Assembly (NCBI RefSeq): GCF_013817205.1
Contig: NZ_JACDDD010000011.1
Location: 1-60,590, forward strand
Reading direction: 5' to 3'
From: Polaromonas sp.
GTDB taxonomy: Bacteria; Pseudomonadota; Gammaproteobacteria; Burkholderiales; Burkholderiaceae_C
DNA: 60,590 nucleotides
In this document: positions 1 through 8,273 of the stretch, piece by piece
Numbering within the stretch: position 1 is the stretch's first letter
How the letters are laid out: the number at the start of each line of letters is the position of its first letter
The notes under the pieces: generated by a model
Told to the model about the DNA's origin: nothing
The model's input: the letters and a program-made list of their open reading frames with translations, nothing else
The model's database searches: none
Translations under genes and position numbers: made by a program

Positions 1-1029
1 AGCTATGCCCGCAGTAGCCACCCACCTATCTACAGGCTGCTGCTGGCCGTCACCGCCGGCAGCCTGTTGATGGCGGGGCTGATGGCGATGGACCGGAACT
101 TCATTCCGCGCGACCTGCGCAACCTGAGGCTGGCGTTCGCCACCTTGTCGATTCTGGGCAGTCTGCTCTGGATGTCCGTGCGCGGACAGGCCTGGAACCT
201 GCTTCTGCTGATGGGCATCGCGCCCATCGCACTGGCGGCGCTGGCGCGCATCTTCCACAACGCGCGCTGGTTCATGAACATCGAGGCCGCGCAGGCTGCC
301 GGCGTGCTGTCGGCCATGGTCGGCCTGCTCTGGATCTTTTTTGTGCTGGCCTGGCGAAGCCGGGCGGCGCTGTTTTCCAACCATCGCATTGCTGCCCTTG
401 CCAACTACGATCCGGCCAGCGGATTGATGCTGCCACGGGTGATCGACAACCGGCTGGCGCAAATGCTGCTGCGCGCACGCCGTCGGCGTTCGGCATGCGG
501 CATCATGCTGGTGAGCTGGCTGGACCAGGCGTCCAGCCCCGACGAACTCAACGACAACAAGCGCAGCGTCGCGCTGTCGCGTGTCGGGGAAATCCTGCGT
601 CGCGCGGCACGCGACATGGACACAGTGGTGCGATATGAAGAAAACCTGTTCCTGATGCTGATCGAAGGCCCGGTCAACCGCGAGGCCGTATCCGAGGTGT
701 CTACCAAGATTCTGGCCGACTGCATTCGACTGTCTGACAAGCTCGACGAGCCCAACGCCTTCAACCTGCACATTGCCATATGGCACGGCACGCCCGAGCA
801 CCCTACCGGCCAGCAAATCATTGACAGCCTGAAAAGCCGGCTGCGGCGCATGCGCCCGGGACCGAAGAAGTATGTCCAGTTTGTCGACAGCGCCGGCGAA
901 CTGGCGAGCCTTCCGCCTGAAGAATGCATACGACCAGTGGATCTGGTAGCCAAAATCAACGCCATCGAGGTTTCGCATCCAGCGCTGAATGACAGCGAGA
1001 CCGAGCCGCAGCGCACCCCGGTAGCCTGA
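1..1029 (+). CDS. Membrane protein with degenerate GGDEF domain, 5' end outside the window
   Basis: The frame is already open at base 1, so the start lies upstream; the first in-window start codons (TTG at 67, ATG at 70) fall inside a hydrophobic helix. Several membrane segments (bases ~30-350) are followed by a soluble domain beginning ANYDPASGL, the position of the YDxLTGL entry to GGDEF domains. Where active cyclases have RYGGDEF this protein reads VRYEENLFLML, so both the GTP-binding glycines and the catalytic acids are gone. The layout resembles 7TM-DISM sensor proteins with a C-terminal GGDEF-like domain; I infer a signalling or scaffold role without diguanylate cyclase activity. The stop lies 6 bp from the convergent Lrp-type gene. 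Confidence 0.7.
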   Translation, partial: SYARSSHPPIYRLLLAVTAGSLLMAGLMAMDRNFIPRDLRNLRLAFATLSILGSLLWMSVRGQAWNLLLLMGIAPIALAALARIFHNARWFMNIEAAQAAGVLSAMVGLLWIFFVLAWRSRAALFSNHRIAALANYDPASGLMLPRVIDNRLAQMLLRARRRRSACGIMLVSWLDQASSPDELNDNKRSVALSRVGEILRRAARDMDTVVRYEENLFLMLIEGPVNREAVSEVSTKILADCIRLSDKLDEPNAFNLHIAIWHGTPEHPTGQQIIDSLKSRLRRMRPGPKKYVQFVDSAGELASLPPEECIRPVDLVAKINAIEVSHPALNDSETEPQRTPVA

Positions 1030-1035
1030 GCCGGG

Positions 1036-1503
1036 TCAGGCGGCCGGCAGCGGCAAGGCGGTCTTGTACCTGACCTGCTTGAGCGCGAAGCTCGAACGTA
1101 TCTTGTCGATGCCCGGAATCGGGGTGAGTTGTTCCAGAATGAATTTTTCCAGCGCGCCCATGTCGGCCACCGCCACGCGGATCAAGTAATCGCTGTCGCC
1201 CGTCATCAGGTAGCACTCCATCACCTCGTCGTGTTCGGCAATGCGCCGCTCAAACTCGGCCAGTGATTCCTTGCTCTGTGAACGCAGGCTGATGGAGATG
1301 AACACCATCAGGCCCAGCCCCAGCGCGACCGCATTGACGATGGCCACATACCGGTCAATCACCCGAGCCGCTTCCAGCGCCTTGACGCGGGCCAGGCAGG
1401 GCGACGGGCTCAGGTGAACGCGCCTGGCCAACTCGACATTGGACAGCGCTCCGTCGCGCTGCAGCTCGTCCAGAATACGTAAGTCAATGGCATCCAGCTT
1501 CAT
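1036..1503 (-). CDS. Lrp/AsnC family transcriptional regulator
   Basis: 155 residues, the usual length of the family. It starts MKLDAIDLRILDEL, followed by a helix-turn-helix (about residues 19-45, NVELARRVHLSPSPCLARV) and a C-terminal RAM/AsnC effector domain containing the ligand-region segment YLMTGDSDYLIRV. It is divergent from aceE across about 100 bp, so it may bind there and respond to an amino acid; that target is inference. No strong ribosome-binding site is visible before the ATG. It cannot be assigned to lrp, asnC or bkdR from sequence alone. Confidence 0.9.
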   Translation of the reverse strand: MKLDAIDLRILDELQRDGALSNVELARRVHLSPSPCLARVKALEAARVIDRYVAIVNAVALGLGLMVFISISLRSQSKESLAEFERRIAEHDEVMECYLMTGDSDYLIRVAVADMGALEKFILEQLTPIPGIDKIRSSFALKQVRYKTALPLPAA

Positions 1504-1604
1504 ATTCCAAAAATCTCATTGTTGGCGGCATTTTATGCTTCACAATCCGCGTGCGCGACGCGTCACGGTCACTCATGCCGCGCACTTCTGCGTATATTGG
1601 GTCC

Positions 1605-4298
1605 ATGAATGCACCCCTGCCACTGCACACCCTTCTGCACGACACGCCCTCCCCCCCGCCGCCCGACACCGACCCCCAGGAAACCGCCGAGTGGCGTGAG
1701 GCCTTCACCGCGCTGGCCGCAACGCAGGGCCAGGCGCGCGCCCGCTTTGTGCTCGACCAACTGGCGCGGCTGGCGCGCGAGCAGCGCGTCGGCTGGACGC
1801 CGGAGCTGTCCACGCCCTACGTCAACAGCATCAGCGTTGATGAGCAGCCAGTGTTCCCCGGCGACCTGGCGATCGAGGAGCGGCTGGCCTCGCTGATGCG
1901 CTGGAACGCGTTGGCCATGGTGGTGCGCGCCAATCAGGCCGAATCCGGTGGCTCGGCCGAACTGGGCGGCCACATCGCCAGTTATGCGAGTGCGGCCGAC
2001 CTGTTTGAAACCGGTTTCAACCACTTCTTCCACGCGCGTGAAGGGCTGAATGAGGGTCAGCATCGTGGCGACCTGGTGTTTTTTCAGCCGCACAGCGCAC
2101 CCGGCGTGTATGCGCGCGCCTACCTCGAAGGCCGGCTCGACCAGAAGGATCTCGGTTTTTACCGGCAGGAGCTGTCGGCGCCGGCGCACGGCGACGGTTC
2201 GGCCAGAGGCCTGTCGAGCTACCCGCACCCTTACCTGATGCCGGACTTCTGGCAGTTCCCCACTGGCTCCATGGGCATAGGGCCGATCAGCTCGATTTAC
2301 CACGCGCGTTTCATGCACTACCTGACGCACCGCCGCCTGCTCGACTGCGGCGGGCGCAAGGTCTGGGGCGTGTTTGGCGACGGCGAGATGGACGAACCCG
2401 AATCGATGAGCGCCCTGACCCTGGCTGCACGCGAAGGCCTCGACAACCTGGTCTGGGTCGTCAACTGCAACCTGCAGCGGCTCGACGGCCCGGTGCGCGG
2501 CAACGGCCGCATCATCGACGAGCTGGAAAAACTGTTTTTGGGGTCCGGCTGGAAGGTCATCAAGCTGGTCTGGGGCAGCGACTGGGACGGCCTGTTCGCG
2601 CGCGATCTGACGGGTGCGCTGACCCAGGCTTTTGCCCACACGGTGGACGGCCAGATGCAGACCTTTGCCGCGAAAGACGGACGCTTTAACCGCGACAACT
2701 TCTTCGGCCAGAACGAAGAACTCGCCCGACTGGCGCAAGGCATGACAGACGAGCAGATCGACCGACTCAAGCGCGGGGGCCATGACCTGGTGAAAATCCA
2801 TGCGGCTTATGCGGCGGCAGCCAACCATAGCGGCCAGCCCACGGTCATCCTGGCGCACACCAAAAAAGGCTACGGCATGGGCAGCGCCGGCCAGGGAAAA
2901 ATGACCACGCATTCGCAGAAAAAGCTCGACGGCGCGGACCTCATCGAGTTTCGCAATCGCTTCAACCTGCCGCTGTCCGACGAACAGGCGACCAGCCTCA
3001 GCTTCTATAAACCCGCCGCCGACAGCCCGGAGATGACCTACCTGCATGCGAGGCGCCAGGCACTTGGCGGCTACCTGCCCAAACGCGAAACCACTGCCGA
3101 TACCGTGGTTCTACCCGCCCTGCCGGCATACGCCCAATTCGCGCTGACAGCTGGCGGCAAGGAAATGAGCACCACCATGGCTTTTGTGCGCATGCTGGGC
3201 GGCCTGCTCAAGGACGCGTCACTCGGCCCCAGGATCGTTCCCATCGTTGCGGACGAAGCACGCACCTTCGGCATGGCCAACCTGTTCAAGCAGGTGGGTA
3301 TTTATTCGAGTGTGGGCCAGAAGTACGCGCCGGAAGACATCGGCTCGGTGCTCAGCTACCGCGAGGCACTCGATGGCCAGATCCTCGAAGAAGGCATCAG
3401 CGAAGCCGGCGCGCTGGCCAGTTGGACGGCGGCAGCCACCAGCTACAGCGTGCACGGGCTGGCGATGCTCCCCTTCTACATCTACTACTCGATGTTCGGC
3501 TTTCAGCGCGTCGGCGACCAGATCTGGGCCGCCGCCGACCAGCGCGCACGTGGTTTTTTGCTGGGCGCGACCTCGGGCCGCACCACGCTGGGCGGCGAAG
3601 GGCTGCAGCACCAGGACGGCTCCAGCCATCTGGTGGCTGCGACCATTCCCAATTGCAAGGCCTGGGACCCGGCCTTTGCCTGCGAGCTGGCGGTGATCAT
3701 CGACCAGGGCATACGCGAGATGATGGTGGAACAACAGGACGTGTTTTATTACGTCACCCTGATGAATGAAAACTACGCCCAGCCCGATCTGCGGCCCGGC
3801 GCGGAAGCTGACATTCTCAGGGGTTGCTATTATTTTGATAGCTATTCACGCCCGCCAGACGAGGGCCAAGCCCCGAAAACGCTTCAAAAAGTGACCTTGA
3901 TGGGTTCCGGGGCCATTTTGACCGAGGTCATCAAAGCAGCGCAGCAACTGGCCGCCCAAGGTGTGGATGCCGCGGTCTACAGCGTGACCAGCTGGAGCGA
4001 ACTCGCGCGCGACGGCGCCGCCCGCCAGCAGCGCGCGCTGGCCGGTGAAGCAGCGACTCAGGCCTTCATCGCGCAGCAACTGGCAGCCAGTAAGGGCCCC
4101 ATCATCGCCGCCACCGACTACGTGCGCGCCGTACCCGAGAGCATTCGCGCTTTCCTGCCGCCGGGCCGCAGCTATCTGACGCTGGGCACCGACGGTTTCG
4201 GCCGAAGCGACACACGCGCTGCGCTGCGCGGGTTCTTCGGCGTGGATGCGGCCAGCATCGTGAGGGCGGCGCTGCATCAGCTTTCACAAGCGCAGTAA
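1605..4298 (+). CDS. aceE: Pyruvate dehydrogenase E1 component, homodimeric type
   Basis: 897 residues from the ATG at 1605, close to the usual ~890 for single-chain AceE. It decarboxylates pyruvate with thiamine diphosphate and passes the acetyl group to E2 in the pyruvate dehydrogenase complex. The ThDP-binding motif GDGEMDEPES is followed about 25 residues later by VVNCNLQRLDGP, and the SGRTTLGGEGLQHQDGSSH segment is typical of the family. An in-frame ATG at 1551 exists, but the family N-terminus fits 1605. There is no Shine-Dalgarno; TATATT at 1593-1598 is six bases before the ATG. Bases 3825-3875 are a dispersed repeat adding a segment around YYFDSYSRPPDEGQAP just before the conserved LMGSGAILTEV. 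No E2 or E3 gene follows; a terminator does. Confidence 0.97.
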   Translation: MNAPLPLHTLLHDTPSPPPPDTDPQETAEWREAFTALAATQGQARARFVLDQLARLAREQRVGWTPELSTPYVNSISVDEQPVFPGDLAIEERLASLMRWNALAMVVRANQAESGGSAELGGHIASYASAADLFETGFNHFFHAREGLNEGQHRGDLVFFQPHSAPGVYARAYLEGRLDQKDLGFYRQELSAPAHGDGSARGLSSYPHPYLMPDFWQFPTGSMGIGPISSIYHARFMHYLTHRRLLDCGGRKVWGVFGDGEMDEPESMSALTLAAREGLDNLVWVVNCNLQRLDGPVRGNGRIIDELEKLFLGSGWKVIKLVWGSDWDGLFARDLTGALTQAFAHTVDGQMQTFAAKDGRFNRDNFFGQNEELARLAQGMTDEQIDRLKRGGHDLVKIHAAYAAAANHSGQPTVILAHTKKGYGMGSAGQGKMTTHSQKKLDGADLIEFRNRFNLPLSDEQATSLSFYKPAADSPEMTYLHARRQALGGYLPKRETTADTVVLPALPAYAQFALTAGGKEMSTTMAFVRMLGGLLKDASLGPRIVPIVADEARTFGMANLFKQVGIYSSVGQKYAPEDIGSVLSYREALDGQILEEGISEAGALASWTAAATSYSVHGLAMLPFYIYYSMFGFQRVGDQIWAAADQRARGFLLGATSGRTTLGGEGLQHQDGSSHLVAATIPNCKAWDPAFACELAVIIDQGIREMMVEQQDVFYYVTLMNENYAQPDLRPGAEADILRGCYYFDSYSRPPDEGQAPKTLQKVTLMGSGAILTEVIKAAQQLAAQGVDAAVYSVTSWSELARDGAARQQRALAGEAATQAFIAQQLAASKGPIIAATDYVRAVPESIRAFLPPGRSYLTLGTDGFGRSDTRAALRGFFGVDAASIVRAALHQLSQAQ
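3825..3875 (+). repeat. Dispersed ~50-bp repeat, copy 1 (inside aceE)
   Basis: The core GCTATTATTTTGATAGCT is followed by a CGCCCGCCAGACGAGGGCCA arm. It is read in frame as part of AceE, in the orientation called O2 here (core first, arm second). Confidence 0.85.
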
Positions 4299-4310
4299 TT
4301 TGCCAGACAA

Positions 4311-4348
4311 AAAAATCCCCGCTCGGCGCAAGCCGTGCGGGGGTTTTT
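4311..4348. terminator. Bidirectional rho-independent terminator between aceE and the fasciclin gene
   Basis: Stem CCCGC-T-CGGC / GCCG-T-GCGGG around a GCAA loop, with one T:T mismatch. A run of A precedes it and five T follow it, so it can terminate both the plus-strand aceE transcript and the convergent minus-strand gene. Confidence 0.85.
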
Positions 4349-4384
4349 CATTTCAGACCCGCCGCCGGGGGGGGCGGGGCGGAA

Positions 4385-4939
4385 TTATTTGGGCATCAGA
4401 ACCTTGTTGATCACATGGATCACGCCATTGGATTGGTACACGTTGGCGATGGTCACGGTCGCGGTGCCACCTTTTTCGTCAGTCACCATCACTTTGCCAC
4501 CCTTCATTTTGGCAGTCAGCGATCCGCCTGCAACGGTCTTGAGTGAAGCAGAGCCTTTGCCATCTGCAATCGCTTTTTTAAGCGCGGCTGCGTCCATCTT
4601 GCCTGCCACCACGTGGTAGGTCAGGATGCCGGTCAACATCTCCTTGTTCTCAGGCTTGAGCAGTGTGTCCACCGTGCCAGCTGGCAGCGCGGCGAAGGCT
4701 TTGTTGACAGGTGCAAAAACCGTGAAGGGACCCGCACCTTTGAGTGTGTCCACCAGGCCAGCAGCCTTGACGGCGGCCACCAGTGTGGTGTGGTCTTTCG
4801 AGTTGACGGCGTTATCAATGATGTCTTTGGAAGGCAGCATGGGCGCGCCGCCCACCATGACTTTCGCGAATGAGGGGGCAGCTGCCATGGACATGGCAAT
4901 AGCAAGGCCGATGGAAGCCAGTTTGTGTTTCGTTTGCAT
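4385..4939 (-). CDS. Secreted fasciclin-domain protein
   Basis: 184 residues from the ATG at 4939, chosen because AAAGG lies 8 nt upstream and the protein then starts with a signal peptide ([20 protein letters not shown], cleavage near PSFA-KV). One FAS1 domain follows, with [15 protein letters not shown] and [19 protein letters not shown] as its two conserved boxes and [14 protein letters not shown] as the end. FAS1 domains mediate adhesion at cell surfaces; the protein is probably periplasmic or released. It is a single-gene unit convergent to aceE. Confidence 0.92.
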   Translation of the reverse strand: MQTKHKLASIGLAIAMSMAAAPSFAKVMVGGAPMLPSKDIIDNAVNSKDHTTLVAAVKAAGLVDTLKGAGPFTVFAPVNKAFAALPAGTVDTLLKPENKEMLTGILTYHVVAGKMDAAALKKAIADGKGSASLKTVAGGSLTAKMKGGKVMVTDEKGGTATVTIANVYQSNGVIHVINKVLMPK

Positions 4940-5085
4940 GTGAATACCTTTGAGGAAGTTGAACAATCAGCCGACATCCGGAAGGGAGATCAACGGCTGA
5001 GTTGAATACGGGCTCATCCGCCGCCTGGATTCAACAGTTTCAACAACTCAGGTATTGGCTCGGTATCTTTTTGTGTCGGTGGCGC

Positions 5086-5679
5086 TCAGGGCTCGTCCTG
5101 CAGCCAGCGGCGCACCGCCAGCGGGTAGAGCCTGTGCTCTTCGATCAGCACCCGTGCGGCGAGTGTGTCGGCAGTGTCGCCCGGCAGCACCGGCACCACT
5201 GCCTGCGCGAGGATGGGGCCGTGATCGAGCTCGGCCGTGACCTGGTGCACGGTGCAACCGGCTTGCGCGCAGCCCGCGTCAATGGCGCGCTGGTGCGTGT
5301 TCAGGCCGGGGAATGCCGGCAACAGCGAGGGGTGGATATTGATCAATCGTCCCGCATAGTGGCCGACAAAACCCGGCGTGAGGATGCGCATGAACCCGGC
5401 CAGCACCACGAGCGCCGGCTGGTGACCGTCAATCAGTTGCATCAGGGCGGCGTCAAAGGCCTCACGCGACTCGAAGGCCCGGTGGTCCAGCGCCTGCGCC
5501 GCCACGCCCAGCGACTGCGCAAGCTGCAGGCCGGCCGCGTCGGGCCGGTTGCTGATCACGGCCGCGACCGTCGCGCCAAACTGCTCCTGCCATCCTTGCT
5601 GCTGCGCGGTCTGAACAATGGCGGCCATATTGGAGCCGCTGCCGGAAATCAGGATGACGATGTTTTTGGGGAGAGGCAT
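5086..5679 (-). CDS. purN: Phosphoribosylglycinamide formyltransferase
   Basis: 197 residues. It transfers a formyl group from 10-formyl-tetrahydrofolate to GAR in de novo purine synthesis (cytoplasm). The N-terminus has VILISGSGSNMAAIV (phosphate-binding loop). The catalytic segment is INIHPSLLPAFPGLNTH (Asn and His), and the catalytic Asp is in AELDHGPI. It lies 22 bp downstream of the MFS gene on the same strand, so the two are probably co-transcribed. The 146 bp between this stop and the fasciclin start (4940-5085) hold no recognised feature. Confidence 0.95.
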   Translation of the reverse strand: MPLPKNIVILISGSGSNMAAIVQTAQQQGWQEQFGATVAAVISNRPDAAGLQLAQSLGVAAQALDHRAFESREAFDAALMQLIDGHQPALVVLAGFMRILTPGFVGHYAGRLINIHPSLLPAFPGLNTHQRAIDAGCAQAGCTVHQVTAELDHGPILAQAVVPVLPGDTADTLAARVLIEEHRLYPLAVRRWLQDEP

Positions 5680-5701
5680 AAAGAGAAAAACCTGTGCTCA
5701 A

Positions 5702-6988
5702 TTATCGCGGTGATGCGCGGGACGCCGGCCGACGCGCCAGCGCAAACAAGCCGAAAGACACCACCCCCATGCCCACCAGCCCCCAGAGCAGGCCGGTGTA
5801 GCCGCCCAACCCCACCAGCACCCAGGCCGCCAGAAAGGGCGCAGCGGCGCGCGTGCACAGCGCGATGCCCGACATGGCGCCGCCGATACGACCCACATGT
5901 TCGCGGCCGTAAAAATCCGGCACGATGTTGCTGCGCACGATGGTGATCAGCCCGTTGGCCACGCCGAAGAGCACCGCAAAGGCGAGCAGCACCGCAGGCT
6001 CGCGGCCCAGCGCGAACAGCGCCAGCGACACAGGAAACAGCGCAAATACGGCGAGCCCCAGCGTGCGTTGGTTCAGCGCACGCCCCAGCCATAAAAAGGC
6101 GAAGCGCCCCGCTACCTGCGCCGGGCCGAACCAGACCATCACGGCCACCGCCTCGGTCTGCGTCAACCCGCGTGATTCGAAGGCCGGCATTAGATGGGAC
6201 CAGATGGTCGAGATCGCAAAGATATAAAAGGTGAAGGCAGCCGTCAGCAGCCAGAAGGTAGAGCCCTGCATGGCCTCGCGCAATGTCGCCTGGTCTTGCG
6301 TCACTTCCGCCGGCGCGGCGCCGGCTGCCCGGGGGCGCTTCCACGCCCCGCGCAGCACCCACGCATGCAGCGGGGCCACCAGCAACAGGGTCAGCGCCAT
6401 CACCAGCAGCGCGGGCCGCCAGCCCAGGCGGGCCTGCAGCCAGGCCACCGCCGGAAACGACAGGGTGCTGGCAAAACCGCCGACCAGCGTGAGGGTCGTG
6501 ATGCCCTGCCGATAACGCTCGGGGAAGCGTTTGGTGATCTCCATGAAGGCGGGCTCGTACAGCGTCATCGCCATGGCCAGCCCCAGCACCGCCCAGGCCG
6601 CGTACAGCAGCGGCAGGCTGTGCGCCTGCGACCAGAGCGCGCAACCGACCGCGCCCAGCAGTGCGCCACCCGTCAGCACCGCACGACCGCGCCCGCGATC
6701 AATCGCCGCGCCCACCGCATAAGTCGCCAGCCCCCAGACCATCAGGCCCAGCGTGAAGGCACCCATGATGTCGGGCTGGCTCCAGCCCATGTCGCGCTGC
6801 ATGGGCAGCACAAAGGAGGCAAAGCCGTAATACAAAATCGCCCAGACAAGAATCTGGCCGACACTGAGGGCGCTGATGATGGTGCGGTAAGACGGCAAGA
6901 TGCGTCGATTATCCGGGCAGGCCCGGGCTTGCAGCGCCTGCGGGTTCTGCAAGGCGGAATCGCTCGCTATTTGTCCCAACTGGGACAT
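5702..6988 (-). CDS. MFS transporter
   Basis: 428 residues with about twelve hydrophobic helices and the MFS motif-A-like loop AIDRGRGRAVLTGG after helix 2. A soluble N-terminal tail of ~30 residues precedes helix 1. The central loop (APAEVTQDQATLREAMQG) separates the two six-helix halves. It resembles oxalate/formate-antiporter-like or monocarboxylate MFS proteins (YxGF, QRDMGWS at the first periplasmic loop), but the substrate cannot be read from the sequence. It is followed by purN after 22 bp. Confidence 0.85.
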   Translation of the reverse strand: MSQLGQIASDSALQNPQALQARACPDNRRILPSYRTIISALSVGQILVWAILYYGFASFVLPMQRDMGWSQPDIMGAFTLGLMVWGLATYAVGAAIDRGRGRAVLTGGALLGAVGCALWSQAHSLPLLYAAWAVLGLAMAMTLYEPAFMEITKRFPERYRQGITTLTLVGGFASTLSFPAVAWLQARLGWRPALLVMALTLLLVAPLHAWVLRGAWKRPRAAGAAPAEVTQDQATLREAMQGSTFWLLTAAFTFYIFAISTIWSHLMPAFESRGLTQTEAVAVMVWFGPAQVAGRFAFLWLGRALNQRTLGLAVFALFPVSLALFALGREPAVLLAFAVLFGVANGLITIVRSNIVPDFYGREHVGRIGGAMSGIALCTRAAAPFLAAWVLVGLGGYTGLLWGLVGMGVVSFGLFALARRPASRASPR

Positions 6989-7041
6989 AAAATTCCGAAC
7001 GACCGTGCTAAAAATGTGAAGTTACCGAACCAATTGGAGAC

Positions 7042-8256
7042 ATGCCGTTTATGGATCTAGCTTTCACCCCTGAAGAACAAAAATTTCGCGAAGACATACG
7101 CGCCTGGGTGGGTGCCAACCTGCCGGCTGATATCTCGCACAAGGTGCACAACGCCCTGCGCCTTAGCCGCGACGACATGCAGCGCTGGGCAAAAATTCTC
7201 GGCAAAAAAGGCTGGCTGGGCCACGGCTGGCCCACAGAGTTCGGCGGTCCGGGCTGGAACGCAGTGCAAAAACACCTGTTCGAGGAAGAGTGCGCGCTGG
7301 CCGGTGCGCCACGCGTCGTGCCCTTCGGCCCGGTGATGGTTGCGCCGGTGATCATGGCCTTCGGCACGCCCGAGCAGCAGCAGCGCTTCTTGCCCGGCAT
7401 CGGCAGCGGTGACGTTTGGTGGAGCCAGGGTTACAGCGAGCCGGGTTCTGGCTCCGACCTGGCGTCAGTCAAATGCCGCGCTGAACGCGTCGGCGACAAA
7501 TACATCGTCAACGGCCAGAAGACCTGGACCACGCTGGGTCAGTACGGCGAGTGGATTTTCTGTCTGGTGCGCACCAGCACCGAAGGCAAACCCCAGACCG
7601 GCATCAGCTTTTTGCTGATCGACATGAAGTCGCCCGGCGTTACTGTGCGGCCCATCGTGCTGCTCGACGGCGAGGCCGAGGTCAACGAGGTCTGGTTCGA
7701 CAACGTCGAGGTGCCGGCCAACAACCTGGTCGGCGAAGAAAACAAGGGCTGGACCTACGCCAAACACCTGCTCAGCCACGAACGCACCAACATCGCCGAC
7801 GTGAACCGCGCCAAACGCGAGCTGGAGCGCCTCAAGCGTATTGCCAAGGCCGAAGGTGTGTGGGACGACATGCGTTTCCGGGACGAAATCGCCAAACTCG
7901 AAGTGGATGTGGTCGCGCTGGAGATGCTGGTGCTGCGCGTGTTGTCGGCCGAGAAGTCCGGCAAGAACTCACTGGACATCGCCGGCTTGCTCAAGATTCG
8001 CGGCAGCGAAATCCAGCAGCGCTACAGTGAACTGATGATGCTGGCCGCCGGCCCCTTCAGCCTGCCCTTCATCGAGGAAGCCATGGAAGCCGGCTGGCAG
8101 GGCGACGCTACTGCAGGGGCGCTCGGTGGATTTCCCGGCGGCGTCGTCGCCAATGCGCCGCTGGCCTCGACCTATTTCAACCTGCGCAAGACCACGATCT
8201 ACGGCGGTTCGAATGAAGTTCAGCGCAATATCGTTTCGCAGTTCGTGCTCGGCTGA
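7042..8256 (+). CDS. Acyl-CoA dehydrogenase, large subunit of a pair
   Basis: 404 residues (401 if the ATG at 7051 is used; GGAGA at 7036-7040 fits 7051 better by spacing, so the start is uncertain). FAD-dependent alpha,beta-dehydrogenation of an acyl-CoA. The FAD/substrate segment is GYSEPGSGSDLASVKCRA and the C-terminal one TTIYGGSNEVQRNI. The latter normally reads IYEGTxEIQR with a catalytic Glu; here it is Gly. The gene is followed after 17 bp by a smaller paralogue, the arrangement of PimC/PimD-type heteromeric enzymes. The true substrate is not determined. Confidence 0.9.
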   Translation: MPFMDLAFTPEEQKFREDIRAWVGANLPADISHKVHNALRLSRDDMQRWAKILGKKGWLGHGWPTEFGGPGWNAVQKHLFEEECALAGAPRVVPFGPVMVAPVIMAFGTPEQQQRFLPGIGSGDVWWSQGYSEPGSGSDLASVKCRAERVGDKYIVNGQKTWTTLGQYGEWIFCLVRTSTEGKPQTGISFLLIDMKSPGVTVRPIVLLDGEAEVNEVWFDNVEVPANNLVGEENKGWTYAKHLLSHERTNIADVNRAKRELERLKRIAKAEGVWDDMRFRDEIAKLEVDVVALEMLVLRVLSAEKSGKNSLDIAGLLKIRGSEIQQRYSELMMLAAGPFSLPFIEEAMEAGWQGDATAGALGGFPGGVVANAPLASTYFNLRKTTIYGGSNEVQRNIVSQFVLG

Positions 8257-8273
8257 CCAGAAGGAACAACAAC

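Noticed and set aside
1569-3047. 492-codon minus-strand frame
   Set aside because: Lies opposite aceE; its protein has no recognisable fold and mirrors the codon bias of aceE.
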